Assembly: GCF_014695395.1 (NCBI RefSeq)
Contig: NZ_JACJOF010000023.1
Location: 141,118-205,117, forward strand
DNA: 64,000 bases
Source of the DNA: Nodosilinea sp. FACHB-131
GTDB lineage: Bacteria > Cyanobacteriota > Cyanobacteriia > Phormidesmidales > Phormidesmidaceae
Direction of reading: 5' to 3'
Part shown: positions 54,993-63,953 of the stretch, piece after piece
Numbering within the stretch: the first letter of the stretch is position 1
How the letters are laid out: every line of letters begins with the position of its first letter
Position numbers and translations under genes: made by a program
Notes under the pieces: model-generated
What the model saw: only the letters and a program-made list of their open reading frames with translations
Databases searched by the model: none
What the model was told of the DNA's origin: nothing

Positions 54993-55610
54993 GTGCTGCA
55001 TTTGCAGTTTCATATCTTAGCAGAGGATAGAGACGTTTTAGCCGTTTCTGTGAAATTTGGTCGATTAGCTGGGGTCACACCGCATGGACTAGAACTGGAC
55101 TATCCCATTTACCCCTGTGACCCCACCTACCACCCGTGACTAAGTCACCCCAAGGCCGGAGACAAAGACATTCTTGAAGCTTGTCGCGGCAAGGCAAGGG
55201 GTCAGTTTAAGCGAACTGCTGTCCACAGCTGCAGAGGGAAGATACTTAGTCTTTCAGAAACCTTCCGAGTCGTTGGGTGTCGTAATTGACTGGCTGACCC
55301 GAATAGAAGAGAAGAGAAGCTGGCTTTGCTGAGCGCTACACCTGAGTCCGTTTCTCCACCACCCAGCCTACCAACTATCCCCCTAACCACCCGACAAGCC
55401 TCAGAAGAAACGGTGGGGGTCCAGGCTTAAAGTCACAAGCTACGCCGGGCTCGGGCCAACCTTAGACATACCAAAACCCAATGTAATGACCAGTCCCCTT
55501 CAAGGGATTGAGAAAGAACTACCTGTCCATGTCAATCGCTAGGGATTCTAAATTCTGGAAACACCGCCTCCAACAATGGCAACATCCACATTTTTCTACC
55601 CCTAATGAAG
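54993..55610. other. Intergenic region, no gene seen
   Basis: About 620 bases between tRNA-Val and the YbdK gene stop. Short frames only. No repeat or terminator identified. Confidence 0.35.
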
Positions 55611-56726
55611 TTAATCAATACCTTTCAGCGTTTGGGCGACAATAAAATCAACGACATCCTCCAAGCGTCCAGTACGCTGGTAAACTTCCCGCTGTCGCGC
55701 TGCGCCATTACCTTGCTGCATCGTCTGCCGCACGAGCAATGAAACTTCGTCCCAGTCGCCATACTCCTCCAGCGATGGGCGCACGAAGGCTAGAAACTTC
55801 TCAACGAGTTCGTGGGCTGGAACAGCACGCATTGCCTCAACATCGATCAGCTCTGTATCTAATCCGTAGCGTGCAGCACGCCAGTGCGCGGCGCGTATAA
55901 TTTCGTGACGAGTGGCTGGAAATGGTTTATCTCCTTGAGCTTGTTCGTAACACGTTCGCGCCAAAGAGCGCACCAGTCCTGCAACCATTACTGCTTCATC
56001 CACCGTCATGCAGACATCTGTAATGCGAAACTCTACGGTTGGGTAACGCTCTGATAAACGCGCATCCCAGTAAATCTTCGTCGCTTCTTCTACAGCTCCA
56101 GTTGCGACCAAATCTTTTACAAGCCTTTGGTATTCAGCGTGTGAGGAGAAAATTAGCGGTGGGCCGGATATGGGCCATCGGCCCCAAATTTCCGTGCGAT
56201 AGCTGGCATATCCCGTATCCGTACCGAACCAAAATGGCGAGGAAGCAGCAAGCGCCAGCAGCGGTGCCAGCCACATTCGCGAACGGTTCATAACCTGAAT
56301 TGCCATCTCTCGATCGCTGATGCCAACGTGTACGTGACAGCCAAAGATCATGAGCTCGCGGGTCAGTTGTTGATAATCTCGCATCAGCCCTTGATAACGT
56401 TCTTTGGGCGTAACTTGCTGTTCTTTCCACTCGGAAAATGGGTGCGTTCCAGCGGCAGCAATTTGATTGCCGTCTTTGGCAGCGGCAGCAATAAGTTCCC
56501 GGCGCAAGCGGACAAGTTCTGCACGTACTTCAGAAAGCGAGTGACAAACAGGTGTACCGATCTCTATCTGCGAAAGCTGAGCTTCCGGTTGTACTTCTTC
56601 ACCAAGCGCTTTTTTGGCGATCGGTAGAATTTGCTGTTGACGCGATCGCAGTTCACGAGTCGCAGGATCGATAATTTGATATTCCTCTTCAACCCCAATG
56701 GTAAAGTCTTCTGTTGGAAGTGACAT
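55611..56726 (-). CDS. YbdK-family carboxylate-amine ligase (GCS2)
   Basis: 371 aa. FTIGVEEEYQIIDPATREL holds the Glu-rich Mg/ATP motif; QIEIGTPVCHSLSEVRAEL, TRELMIFGCHVHVGISDREMAIQVMNR, and YPTVEFRITDVCMT follow the family order. Related to glutamate-cysteine ligase and found as a stand-alone weak gamma-glutamylcysteine-type ligase. Product uncertain. ATG at 56726 chosen as the family start (MSLPTEDFTIG). Confidence 0.88.
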   Translation of the reverse strand: MSLPTEDFTIGVEEEYQIIDPATRELRSRQQQILPIAKKALGEEVQPEAQLSQIEIGTPVCHSLSEVRAELVRLRRELIAAAAKDGNQIAAAGTHPFSEWKEQQVTPKERYQGLMRDYQQLTRELMIFGCHVHVGISDREMAIQVMNRSRMWLAPLLALAASSPFWFGTDTGYASYRTEIWGRWPISGPPLIFSSHAEYQRLVKDLVATGAVEEATKIYWDARLSERYPTVEFRITDVCMTVDEAVMVAGLVRSLARTCYEQAQGDKPFPATRHEIIRAAHWRAARYGLDTELIDVEAMRAVPAHELVEKFLAFVRPSLEEYGDWDEVSLLVRQTMQQGNGAARQREVYQRTGRLEDVVDFIVAQTLKGID

Positions 56727-56836
56727 TGTTTATGTTTTTAGTAAGTTTTAGAAAATGTGTAACGACAAACTCTTTTTTAATTATTGCTGCAACAGCTTCA
56801 ACGGGCTTCTAGACATTTAGCCTGCGCTTCTTCCAT

Positions 56837-57322
56837 CTACTCAGCCTTCACTGACTCATCCCACCGAGTAGTAAACCTGGGCGAGGCTCTTTCAGAGCGA
56901 CTTTGCCAACGCCATTCAGCTCGCGTCCTCCACCCGTGCTGCCATCCCTCCGTCGAGAGTACAGTCCCCACCCCAAACCGCTAACTCAGCGAGTCCACAG
57001 CATCCATCAGTTGCCAAGCCGTCTCGCGCCTGCTCTCATCCACGAACAAGCTGCCTTGAGCGATGCTAGTAGGGTCCAACTCCATCAGCATAACTCCGGC
57101 CTTGTAGTACTGGTATCCAGGCTCATACAGCTGCTCTGTAGCCCTTGGCGCTGCCTGTACTACCGTTGGGGTATCGCCCCAGTGTCTCTGAGTTGGCATA
57201 CTGCGGTTCCTAGGAACGAAAGCGGCCGGTGGTAATGAAGTCAGTCATGGCTTGGGCTACTCAACTCGCATTAGCTTTGCCACCGCTGTCGCTCCATCAC
57301 AGGCGATCGCCTCCACCGCGGA
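56837..57322 (-). pseudogene. umuC: Decayed umuC/DinB-type DNA polymerase, C-terminal remnant
   Basis: Reading the minus strand in pieces gives the C-terminus of UmuC: FITTGRFRS (stop) EPQYANSETLGRYP in one frame, then LYEPGYQYYKAGVMLMELDP and LMDAVDSLS in another. After an in-frame TAG (56981-56983), RFGVGTVLSTEGW ... SPRFTTRWDES follows to the stop at 56837. Conserved UmuC end-motifs (AGVMLMEL, SPRYTTRWD) are recognisable. At least two stops and one frameshift are present, and the catalytic N-terminal half is missing. Confidence 0.8.
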
Positions 57323-58075
57323 CTACTTGAGCCACTGAAAGGCCCGCTCTAGCTCCGCCACCCCATTCTCTGAAAACCAGCGACCGTGAGCCAAAATAAT
57401 CTTCTCGGGTGCCCAGGCTAACATCTGTTCGTAGCCTTTCCTCGCCTGGGCTTTACGATTCCAAAACGTCATCCTTAAATCTAGGGGAGCCTTGCCGTTG
57501 GGGTCGGCTATACCAACCAGGTGAATTAACCAGCGAAAGGTTTTGTCTATCTTTGAAGGTTCAACGTTTTCAATCAGGTCGGTCAAGATCAGCGTTTTGC
57601 TCTGCCGATGGAAGAACACCACTTCATCTAAAAACCGACTGCCGCGAACGATCGCTTGGTCAATCTCGGTGGCCCACTGGGGCGGTGGCGTATCGTCTAG
57701 GTCAGCGTGGAAGGTCGTTGGAATGTGCTGGCTGTCAGCTCGCTCTCGCACCCCTGGGGATGCCCAGGCGATCGCCCGAGGGTAAGCATCTACCCAACTC
57801 TGAATGTGGGCATAGTGAATCTTGTTGGGCGATACCAGATGTTCGACGAGGCCAAGATTGTCGATTTCGGCTTTGAGAGTAGACGTTAGTTCTATGGGGG
57901 AATGACACCACAGCCCGCCGTTGCCCAGGCGCACAACCGTCATTCGAGTGGTGAAGGGAATAGCCATGCCGTACATCGACATCTTGACAATAGGGCCATC
58001 CACGAGCCAGATGCCGTTATCAACAGGCTTGAGTGTGTTGATGGGTTCGTACAGCGTCAGCAGGTCTTTGACCAT
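57323..58075 (-). CDS. DUF4336 protein (metallo-beta-lactamase-like fold)
   Basis: 250 aa. LVDGPIVKMSMYGMAIPFTTRMTVVRLGNGGLWCHSPIELT, VEHLVSPNKIHYAHI, and the C-terminal ILAHGRWF form the DUF4336 pattern. The family is distantly MBL-like, with the H-Y-H and AHG residues probably at the metal site, but no activity is established. HIP1 sites lie in the coding sequence. Confidence 0.82.
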   Translation of the reverse strand: MVKDLLTLYEPINTLKPVDNGIWLVDGPIVKMSMYGMAIPFTTRMTVVRLGNGGLWCHSPIELTSTLKAEIDNLGLVEHLVSPNKIHYAHIQSWVDAYPRAIAWASPGVRERADSQHIPTTFHADLDDTPPPQWATEIDQAIVRGSRFLDEVVFFHRQSKTLILTDLIENVEPSKIDKTFRWLIHLVGIADPNGKAPLDLRMTFWNRKAQARKGYEQMLAWAPEKIILAHGRWFSENGVAELERAFQWLK

Positions 58076-58574
58076 GGCCAGTCAAGGGATAGCGACTCTA
58101 CCATTTTGAGGCCAGTTGCTAGTCTTAGTAAAGACGACAGCGGCTAAAGTCGATCTATAACCCAGTGGAGCATTGCACTAGACTCTAAAATATCTTGGTT
58201 AGTCGGGTAGATTTCGCAATCGCTAAGGGTGGATAGTTCAGGAGCAATAACCCATCAGCGATGCCCCGTGGCATGGCAATGAGTGACGGCCACAATCCAA
58301 CCAGAAGTGGCAATGAGTTGAACTAAAGAGTCTCCACCATGTAACGTCGGCTATGCCTATACCGGAATTGATGTTTAAAGTCCGATGATGGATAAGCTAC
58401 GTTAGAAGTCTGAGATTAAGGCCTATCGACTGACGTTAGTCACTAATCAATGCTGATACGACCGCTCTATCCTTCATTGAAGAGGCTAAAAATGGGTAGC
58501 GTTTTAGGGGCCAAAGGATTCAACGTCGATGTAGTGTTTCCCGCCTTTCTTGAGTCTGTGGAGACAAAGCCGCT
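58076..58574. other. Intergenic region, no gene seen
   Basis: About 500 bases between divergent genes. The 58450-58662 plus frame overlaps the next gene in another phase and has no family resemblance. Confidence 0.35.
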
Positions 58575-59381
58575 ATGGACATTCAAACAATTCAAGGCAA
58601 CTCCGCCAGCATGCTTGGACTGGCAGTACAGCAGACCATGGAGTCGGGATGTGTTGATCTAGCTTGGCAAGCTGGCATCAACTACTTCTTTTCCTATGGC
58701 ATTGGGAATAGCCCTATCGTCAATAATTTGAAGCAGCTATTACAGCAGCATAGAGAATCCGTCATTGTGGCTACAGGAAGCGAGAAGCGAGAGATTGGCC
58801 ACTGGCAAGAGTACGTTGAGCAGGTACAGCAGACCCTCGGTATCGACACAATAGACATTCTCTTTGCCGAATATGTCTCCCCTACCGATGATTGGCAGCA
58901 GGTAAAGGCCCTGGCGGATCAACTCTATCGTTGGAAATCTGAGGGAGTAATTCGGTATGTGGGTATGACAACCCATAATCGAGCGATCGCCCAACAGCTC
59001 ATTCAAGAATCCCTCTGTGATGTTCTAATGCATCGCTACAACATGGCTCACCGTAAGGCTGAAGAAACCGTGTTTCCCATGGCAGAGGCCGCTAAGATCC
59101 CGGTCGTCGCCTTCACTAGCACTCGTTGGGGAACGCTCCTTCAAAAGCCTACAGACTGGCCTACCGCCCCGCCAACAGCTTCTGATTGTTATCGCTTTGG
59201 ATTGTACCAACCAGCTACTCGGTTAGTGCTAACGGCCCCAAAAACCCTCAAGTTATTAGGAAATAATCTTGCTGCCCTCACTTCCCCGCCCATGTCCGAA
59301 CACGAAGTTGCGCACTGGCGGCAGTTTGGAGATTTAGTCTATGGCAGTGGCCAGGACAGTTTTGAAACGAGCTGGCCATAG
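58575..59381 (+). CDS. Aldo/keto reductase-like protein with eroded active site
   Basis: 268 aa. The AKR scaffold is recognisable: GINYFFSYGIGNSP, TLGIDTIDILFAEYVSP, EGVIRYVGMTTHNRAIAQQL, and DVLMHRYNMAHRKAEETVFP. Of the catalytic tetrad only Tyr remains: Asp is replaced (FFS), Lys by Gly (VATGSEK), and His by Glu (LFAEY). The N-terminal strand is also short. It is either a neofunctionalised binding protein or decaying. It opens a stretch (56.8-61.1 kb) rich in broken genes. Confidence 0.72.
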   Translation: MDIQTIQGNSASMLGLAVQQTMESGCVDLAWQAGINYFFSYGIGNSPIVNNLKQLLQQHRESVIVATGSEKREIGHWQEYVEQVQQTLGIDTIDILFAEYVSPTDDWQQVKALADQLYRWKSEGVIRYVGMTTHNRAIAQQLIQESLCDVLMHRYNMAHRKAEETVFPMAEAAKIPVVAFTSTRWGTLLQKPTDWPTAPPTASDCYRFGLYQPATRLVLTAPKTLKLLGNNLAALTSPPMSEHEVAHWRQFGDLVYGSGQDSFETSWP

Positions 59382-59618
59382 CTGAATCTCTCCTGGGGAG
59401 AATTGCTGTGAGTAGACGATTTGACAGGAAGCTAAGGCTGAGTGGCGAGGCTGACTAAATCGAGCTGAATCTTCGTGTCTGTCAAAACGGTCTCACTTAG
59501 GGCTATACGCTCTCCTGTAATTCAGACTGCCTGGGGCTGAAACCGATAAGACAGCCGGTTTCTCCAGTTTTAAAGGACTTCTTAGCTTTAGCTAAACAAG
59601 CATAATGCTTTGACAACA

Positions 59619-60092
59619 TCAGTTTTTTTGTTTGCGTTCTGCTCTAGCTGCCTTGAGTTCTCGGCTCTTTAATTCGGCTGCTTGATAAGCATTCACGTAG
59701 TCTTTTCCCCCTAGCATCACGTCACCGTAATACTCGTAGGGCGGAGCACCGTAAATCGGCAGCGGAGGATCGTCTGGGTAATCTTCTTGGGCCTCTTCAA
59801 CAGAGGCTTTTAATGCCTTGATGCTGAGGCTTTGGGCGGGAAAGTAATAGATTTCTTGCTGGGTCTTATTGATATGCGGTAGCGTCGGGTCGATAATATC
59901 CTCACCTAGCTCAATCCAGGCGTGTTCGATAGGCGCATACTGCCCGTTATTCAAAACCACAAACCCTTGGACGTAGGTTGCTCCAGTCAGTGTCAGCACA
60001 GCTCGATGGGTATTGTCAAAGGGAGCGCCTGCTTTGCTTTTGATTTGTTCAGAAATTTCGAGGGAAAGGGGTTCATTCAGGGTTGGGGGCAT
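59619..60092 (-). CDS. Hypothetical protein with HAW-type motif
   Basis: 157 aa. The centre YVQGFVVLNNGQYAPIEHAWIELGEDIIDPTLP resembles the His-containing part of transglutaminase-like/NlpC-type small proteins, which usually read GYV...IEHAW...DPT. A catalytic Cys is absent from the whole protein. The tail is Tyr/Pro-rich (PLPIYGAPPYEYYGD) and then Lys/Glu-rich. Function unknown. Confidence 0.55.
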   Translation of the reverse strand: MPPTLNEPLSLEISEQIKSKAGAPFDNTHRAVLTLTGATYVQGFVVLNNGQYAPIEHAWIELGEDIIDPTLPHINKTQQEIYYFPAQSLSIKALKASVEEAQEDYPDDPPLPIYGAPPYEYYGDVMLGGKDYVNAYQAAELKSRELKAARAERKQKN

Positions 60093-60237
60093 TGGGCGTG
60101 AATTTTGGAGTCGCTACTACAGATCGTAAGCATCTGCGCTGCGTATGTCTATTGCCGCTAGGCTGATGTCCAGGTCGTTTGGGGAACAAGGCTCCGCTGT
60201 AGCGGGTTGGGGGGCGATCGCGCTTTGGATGTTAGGT

Positions 60238-60434
60238 AAGCTTGCTCATGGCTGAGGGGTGGTTCAATGAGCTGCCCTCGGCCTTCTCCACTTGCTGGGC
60301 TGCGGTCGTGGGATGCTCTATCCTGGTGCGCTTTATGCCCCCGGGACCTGGGTCGTTCGCGGCTTCCATTCCCTGCACCGTTCCTAGCGACCAGGTGTCT
60401 TTAGGGCCAGCTTCTCGCGGGTCACGAGTGCAAC
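60238..60434 (-). mobile_element. Candidate group II intron 5'-end fragment
   Basis: On the minus strand the segment begins GTTGCACTCGTGACCCGCGAG (consensus GTGCG at the intron 5' boundary), and shows CTCG/CGAG and CCT/AGG mini-stems, GGAACGGTGCAGGGAATGGA and GAAGCCGCGAACGACCC. These words recall the domain I sequence of cyanobacterial group II introns. It breaks off about where a maturase ORF would start. I match it from memory only. It fills part of the 60093-60813 gap; the rest of that gap shows no gene. Confidence 0.4.
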
Positions 60435-60450
60435 TGCGGGGATAGTTTCT

Positions 60451-60480
60451 GAGGGGCTTCGGCCCCCCTGTTTTTGTTTT
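60451..60480 (+). terminator. UUCG-loop hairpin followed by T-run
   Basis: GGGGC-TTCG-GCCCC, a very stable tetraloop hairpin, with CCTGTTTTTGTTTT after it. No plus-strand gene ends nearby, so its transcript may be a short non-coding or remnant one. Confidence 0.6.
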
Positions 60481-60813
60481 GGCTTGAAGGGCGTTCTTGC
60501 CTCCCATCTCCCCAGAACACATCCCCGTTGGAGCAACACAGGCCGATCTATCACGCCGCCCTTACTCCTAGCCAACTTTCTCTCCAAAGCCCCCGCCCCA
60601 ATTCCGAGTTGAGCGGACAAGCGTTCAAACCTGCTTCAGGTCTGCGATCGCACTCAGCAGACTTACTCCACTTTGTTGCTTAGCCTGCCCTCTACACGCC
60701 ATTCCAAGCAACCTACCCTCCATAGAAATAGCTCCTCTGCAACCTTTGGGTTAGCCTGCTTGTTGCCATCTTGGTTTGGGATGAGGCTGCTTTGCTTATA
60801 CCCTGTCTCTCCT

Positions 60814-61091
60814 CTAGCCTGCTGTTTTCTTTTCACGACAGTGGAGGCCAGCGTGGGTAAGCATTAGCTGATGGCCTTGAATATGGTGAAGCCTGCCGCT
60901 TACGATGCCCTCCCAATAGTCATACTCCATAGTCTTCTCAATAAAGCGCTTGAACGTTTTGGTTTGATATTGGCTAAAACAATATAGCCGTTACAGTACA
61001 TTTCGATTTTAGTAACTCCACCAGGAGCAGCAGTGGCTATTGGGATACCGCTAAATTTAACCGTAATGTCGATTTCACCTTTTGCAGGCAT
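60814..61091 (-). pseudogene. Frameshifted FinO-like (fertility inhibition) protein gene
   Basis: From the ATG at 61091 the frame reads MPAKGEIDITVKFSGIPIAT ... KIEMYCNGYIVLANIKPK and then shifts. If one A is added in the AAAA run near 60963, it continues TFKRFIEKTMEYDYWEGIVS, then GHQLMLTHAGLHCREKKTAG and stops at 60814. The restored 92 aa matches the cyanobacterial FinO-like family (RPKxxKKL... and a basic tail). Either a real frameshift or a homopolymer sequencing error. Family members are short, RNA-binding or uncharacterised. Confidence 0.68.
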
Positions 61092-61431
61092 GGTCTAAAA
61101 CCCAGTTAAGGCTTGAACAATGACAAACTCAGCAGGATAACGCGATCCGTGCATCAGGACAACCTGATTACTATTGTTTCAGCGAAGAGGGGCATCGCTC
61201 CAAATTCCCCACACCGCCCTTTCCTATATCTAAGGTTCCTAAGAAAGCCCCACCCTACAACCCACCGAGCGGTCAGGTGTTCAAACAGCCTTGATATTAC
61301 CAATTGTTTCCAAAGTACTTCCTCAACCTCTTCATCCTGTCAACAATTAAAAGGCAGGTTTACGATTTTATTAAAGCAGTGACGACTCAACACTGGATGA
61401 TTGTATACAGTGAATTGAAGGGGTAGTCGGC
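61092..61431. other. Divergent intergenic region, no gene seen
   Basis: 340 bases between the FinO-like start and the P450 gene. Plus-frame 61113-61382 lacks a ribosome-binding site. No structure noticed. Confidence 0.35.
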
Positions 61432-63003
61432 ATGGTTGAAATACAAGGTTTAGCATCAATCTTAGGTTTGGCTGCTATAGGGGCTGGTGGATTAGGATGG
61501 CGTTGGCGACAGCAAGCGAAGCAGCTTCAGTCATTGAAAGCGTTGCCCTCACCGTCAGGTCATTGGCTCAGCGGTAATGCCTCAGAATTAATTGCCTTAG
61601 CTAAAGACGGTAAGTTTTCACAGAAGTTTTTGGAATGGACTCAGCAATATGGCCCCCTGTTGGTGGTTTGGGTCTTTAACAAACCAATCTTGGTGGTGTC
61701 AAAACCTAAGTTAATCGAGCAAATTCTCACCCAAGGTCAGAGTGACGGCATCTTTGCCAGGAGCCCTAATTTTTATGGGGCCTATCAAGATGTCTTTGGA
61801 ATTCACATCGGCAATCAAAAAGGGCAGGAATGGAAGTGGCGGCGACAGGCTGCTGCCCCATCATTCAAACCCAGCCAGTTTTCGCAGAAGCTAGACGTGA
61901 TTGTTGATAGCTGTATGGGCGTGATAGATGACATCCATCAACTCGCGTTAAAGCAGGAGGTTATCCATGTCGATTCACTTTTTGTCAATTTAACCATGGG
62001 AGTAATTGCCCATTTCCTGTTGGGGGTGTCGCTGGATGGCAAGCCAAATTTTGAGGGTGAGCCCTCCTTTGAGCCGCAGAAATTATACAAAGCCCTAGCC
62101 GTGCTGGAAAAGCAGGTGTTGCTTCAGTCTGCGGGCACAAACAAATGGCTGAAGTATTTGCCGACTCAGGAAGGGCGTACCTACAAAAATGCTCAACAAT
62201 ATTTGGAGGAATTCCTCGCCCCTCGCGCAGCCATGGCGCTACGGTTGGCCAAGGAGTCGGATACTCAGTCTATACCTGAGGTCAGTCAGCAGTTTCGAAC
62301 CTCGATGCTGATTCAATTCGCAAAGAGTCCTCAGCACAATTTAGAGACTTTGGTTGCTGAAGCGAAAGCCTTCCTCTTTGCCGGTCACGATACCACCGCT
62401 CACACCCTATCGTTTGCTGTCGGAGCTCTGGGGTTGACCCCGACAGTACGCCAGAAAGCTCAGAATATTGTTGACGAAATTTGGCAGCAGGAAGGATGTC
62501 TTAACGCCTCAGCCGTTAAGGACCTGACTTATATTGAGGCAATCGTTAAAGAAACAATGCGGCTATATCCCGTGGCCCCTGGCATTCCTTTAGTAGCCAC
62601 TCAAGACACCGAGCTTGACAGCATACGAATTCCTCAAAGAACCGGTATAGAGCCCTTTTTCCTGGGCGCGGGCAGAGATCCTGAGATGTATCCTCAACCG
62701 GATGAGTTTCGCCCGGAGCGCTGGCTTCAAGCGGATAAAGTAGAGAACATACCTGGGAAACAGCCCCTTCATCTTGGCTTTTCCTTGGGACCACATTACT
62801 GTCTTGGGGCTCCCCTAGCGCTCCTAGAAGCCACGATCATGCTTTCGGTTTTGCTGCACTACTTTGACTGGGAGTTGGTCAATGGCTCTGCATCGTTGAA
62901 ACAGTTTGATCAGAACTTGACTATCTTTCCGCGCGATCGCATGCCAGTGAGATTTCAGGTGCGCTCATTCGTCCAACCACGGGCGAAATCATTGGTTAAC
63001 TAA
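61432..63003 (+). CDS. Cytochrome P450 (CYP110-like)
   Basis: 523 aa with an N-terminal hydrophobic segment (about 7-25), which is unusual among soluble bacterial P450s. I-helix FAGHDTTAHTLSF (about 317), ExxR in KETMRLYP (about 373), the PERW motif (FRPERW), and heme-binding loop FSLGPHYCLGAPLALLEA, with Cys near 456. The loop has His where Arg is usual (FxxGxRxCxG). Cyanobacterial CYP110 enzymes oxidise fatty acids and terpenes; the substrate is open. Redox partners are not adjacent. Confidence 0.92.
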   Translation: MVEIQGLASILGLAAIGAGGLGWRWRQQAKQLQSLKALPSPSGHWLSGNASELIALAKDGKFSQKFLEWTQQYGPLLVVWVFNKPILVVSKPKLIEQILTQGQSDGIFARSPNFYGAYQDVFGIHIGNQKGQEWKWRRQAAAPSFKPSQFSQKLDVIVDSCMGVIDDIHQLALKQEVIHVDSLFVNLTMGVIAHFLLGVSLDGKPNFEGEPSFEPQKLYKALAVLEKQVLLQSAGTNKWLKYLPTQEGRTYKNAQQYLEEFLAPRAAMALRLAKESDTQSIPEVSQQFRTSMLIQFAKSPQHNLETLVAEAKAFLFAGHDTTAHTLSFAVGALGLTPTVRQKAQNIVDEIWQQEGCLNASAVKDLTYIEAIVKETMRLYPVAPGIPLVATQDTELDSIRIPQRTGIEPFFLGAGRDPEMYPQPDEFRPERWLQADKVENIPGKQPLHLGFSLGPHYCLGAPLALLEATIMLSVLLHYFDWELVNGSASLKQFDQNLTIFPRDRMPVRFQVRSFVQPRAKSLVN

Positions 63004-63194
63004 CAGGACCAGCACAGCAGTGATCACACACTTGAGCCACTTTAAAGCAGTATCGCCATCAGGTGAATAAATTAGTTTATGCTCTTAAAACTCCCTAGTT
63101 AGATAGAATCGTAAGGGAAGATGATTAAAAAGCTCCAGAGACTCTTTTCTGGATCATCGCATATTTGATGTTTACCCTGTGGACAATCCAAACT

Positions 63195-63584
63195 ATGGCA
63201 GTGAAAAGTAAAGAACCCCTGTCAGGGAAAGAGCTTCTGGCCAAGGTCAAGGAGAACGACGGCCTCACTAAGCGGGATCTTGCTAAGGAATGTGGTTACT
63301 ATACGGTTGGTAAAGAAGGGCAAACCCGTGTGAACCTGGCTGACTTTTATGATGCTCTCCTAGCAGCTAAGGGCATTCAGCTTGAGCCAGAGAAGGCGGC
63401 TGACGGTCGAGGCCGGGAAGCGTCTTACACTCTCACTGTCCATAAGAATGGTCAGATTGTGATTGGCGCAGCCTACACCCAGGAAATGGGCTTGAAGACT
63501 GGAGATGAGTTCAAGATCAAGTTGGGCTATAAGCACATTCGCTTGGTCAAGTTGGACGCTGAAGGCAATGAAGAGCAAGCCTGA
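63195..63584 (+). CDS. cyAbrB transcriptional regulator
   Basis: 129 aa from the ATG at 63195 (MAVKSKEPLSGKELLAKVKENDGL, the family start). Then CGYYTVGKEGQTRVNLADFYDALLAAKGI and the C-terminal AbrB-like domain YTLTVHKNGQIVIGAAYTQEMGLKTGDEFKIKLGYKHIRL. Cyanobacterial AbrB proteins (types 1 and 2) control carbon/nitrogen, hydrogenase and stress genes. The start resembles type 1 (CalA). The DNA-binding AbrB domain is C-terminal here, as usual for cyAbrB. Confidence 0.93.
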   Translation: MAVKSKEPLSGKELLAKVKENDGLTKRDLAKECGYYTVGKEGQTRVNLADFYDALLAAKGIQLEPEKAADGRGREASYTLTVHKNGQIVIGAAYTQEMGLKTGDEFKIKLGYKHIRLVKLDAEGNEEQA

Positions 63585-63619
63585 CGAAACTAGTTAATGA
63601 ACTAGAACTTTTAACTCGT

Positions 63620-63652
63620 ACCCTTTGGAATTGATCTTTCAGAGGGTTTTTT
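63620..63652 (+). terminator. Intrinsic terminator after cyAbrB
   Basis: ACCCTTTG pairs with CAGAGGGT (one G-T) across a loop of 12 bases and is followed by TTTTT. It lies 36 bases past the cyAbrB stop. Confidence 0.85.
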
Positions 63653-63653
63653 A

Positions 63654-63863
63654 CTATTGGGACAACGCTAGCTGCTCAAAGAACTGTTTAAATTGACGCA
63701 CGACCACTCCGCAGACTACTTCCACCCTAGGTTTAAGCCGATCTTCCTCCATCTGACCATGTCTGCACCCAAGCCTCAAGTCCAGAGTTCTAGATTCTCG
63801 GTAGCTTTCGTAATAGGCATCTACAAATCTCACTGTCGACTTAGCGGTACGAAGAGCTATCAT
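63654..63863 (-). CDS. Small hypothetical protein
   Basis: 69 aa, basic: MIALRTAKSTVRFVDAYYES, then RLKPRVEVVCGVVVRQFKQFF. AAGG lies 8 bases upstream of the ATG. It lies between cyAbrB and the incoming transposase, so it could be a remnant. No family recognised. Confidence 0.35.
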   Translation of the reverse strand: MIALRTAKSTVRFVDAYYESYRESRTLDLRLGCRHGQMEEDRLKPRVEVVCGVVVRQFKQFFEQLALSQ

Positions 63864-63953
63864 CGTCTTTACCTTGCTCTCAGCCCTTATTGCAGTCGAA
63901 GGTGTAATTAGGACAATATAGAGGGAAGTGCGTCTACTGTACCCCCACGTCTG

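Noticed and set aside
55202..55390. 62-codon minus frame between tRNA-Val and the YbdK gene
   Set aside because: No ribosome-binding site or homology evident.
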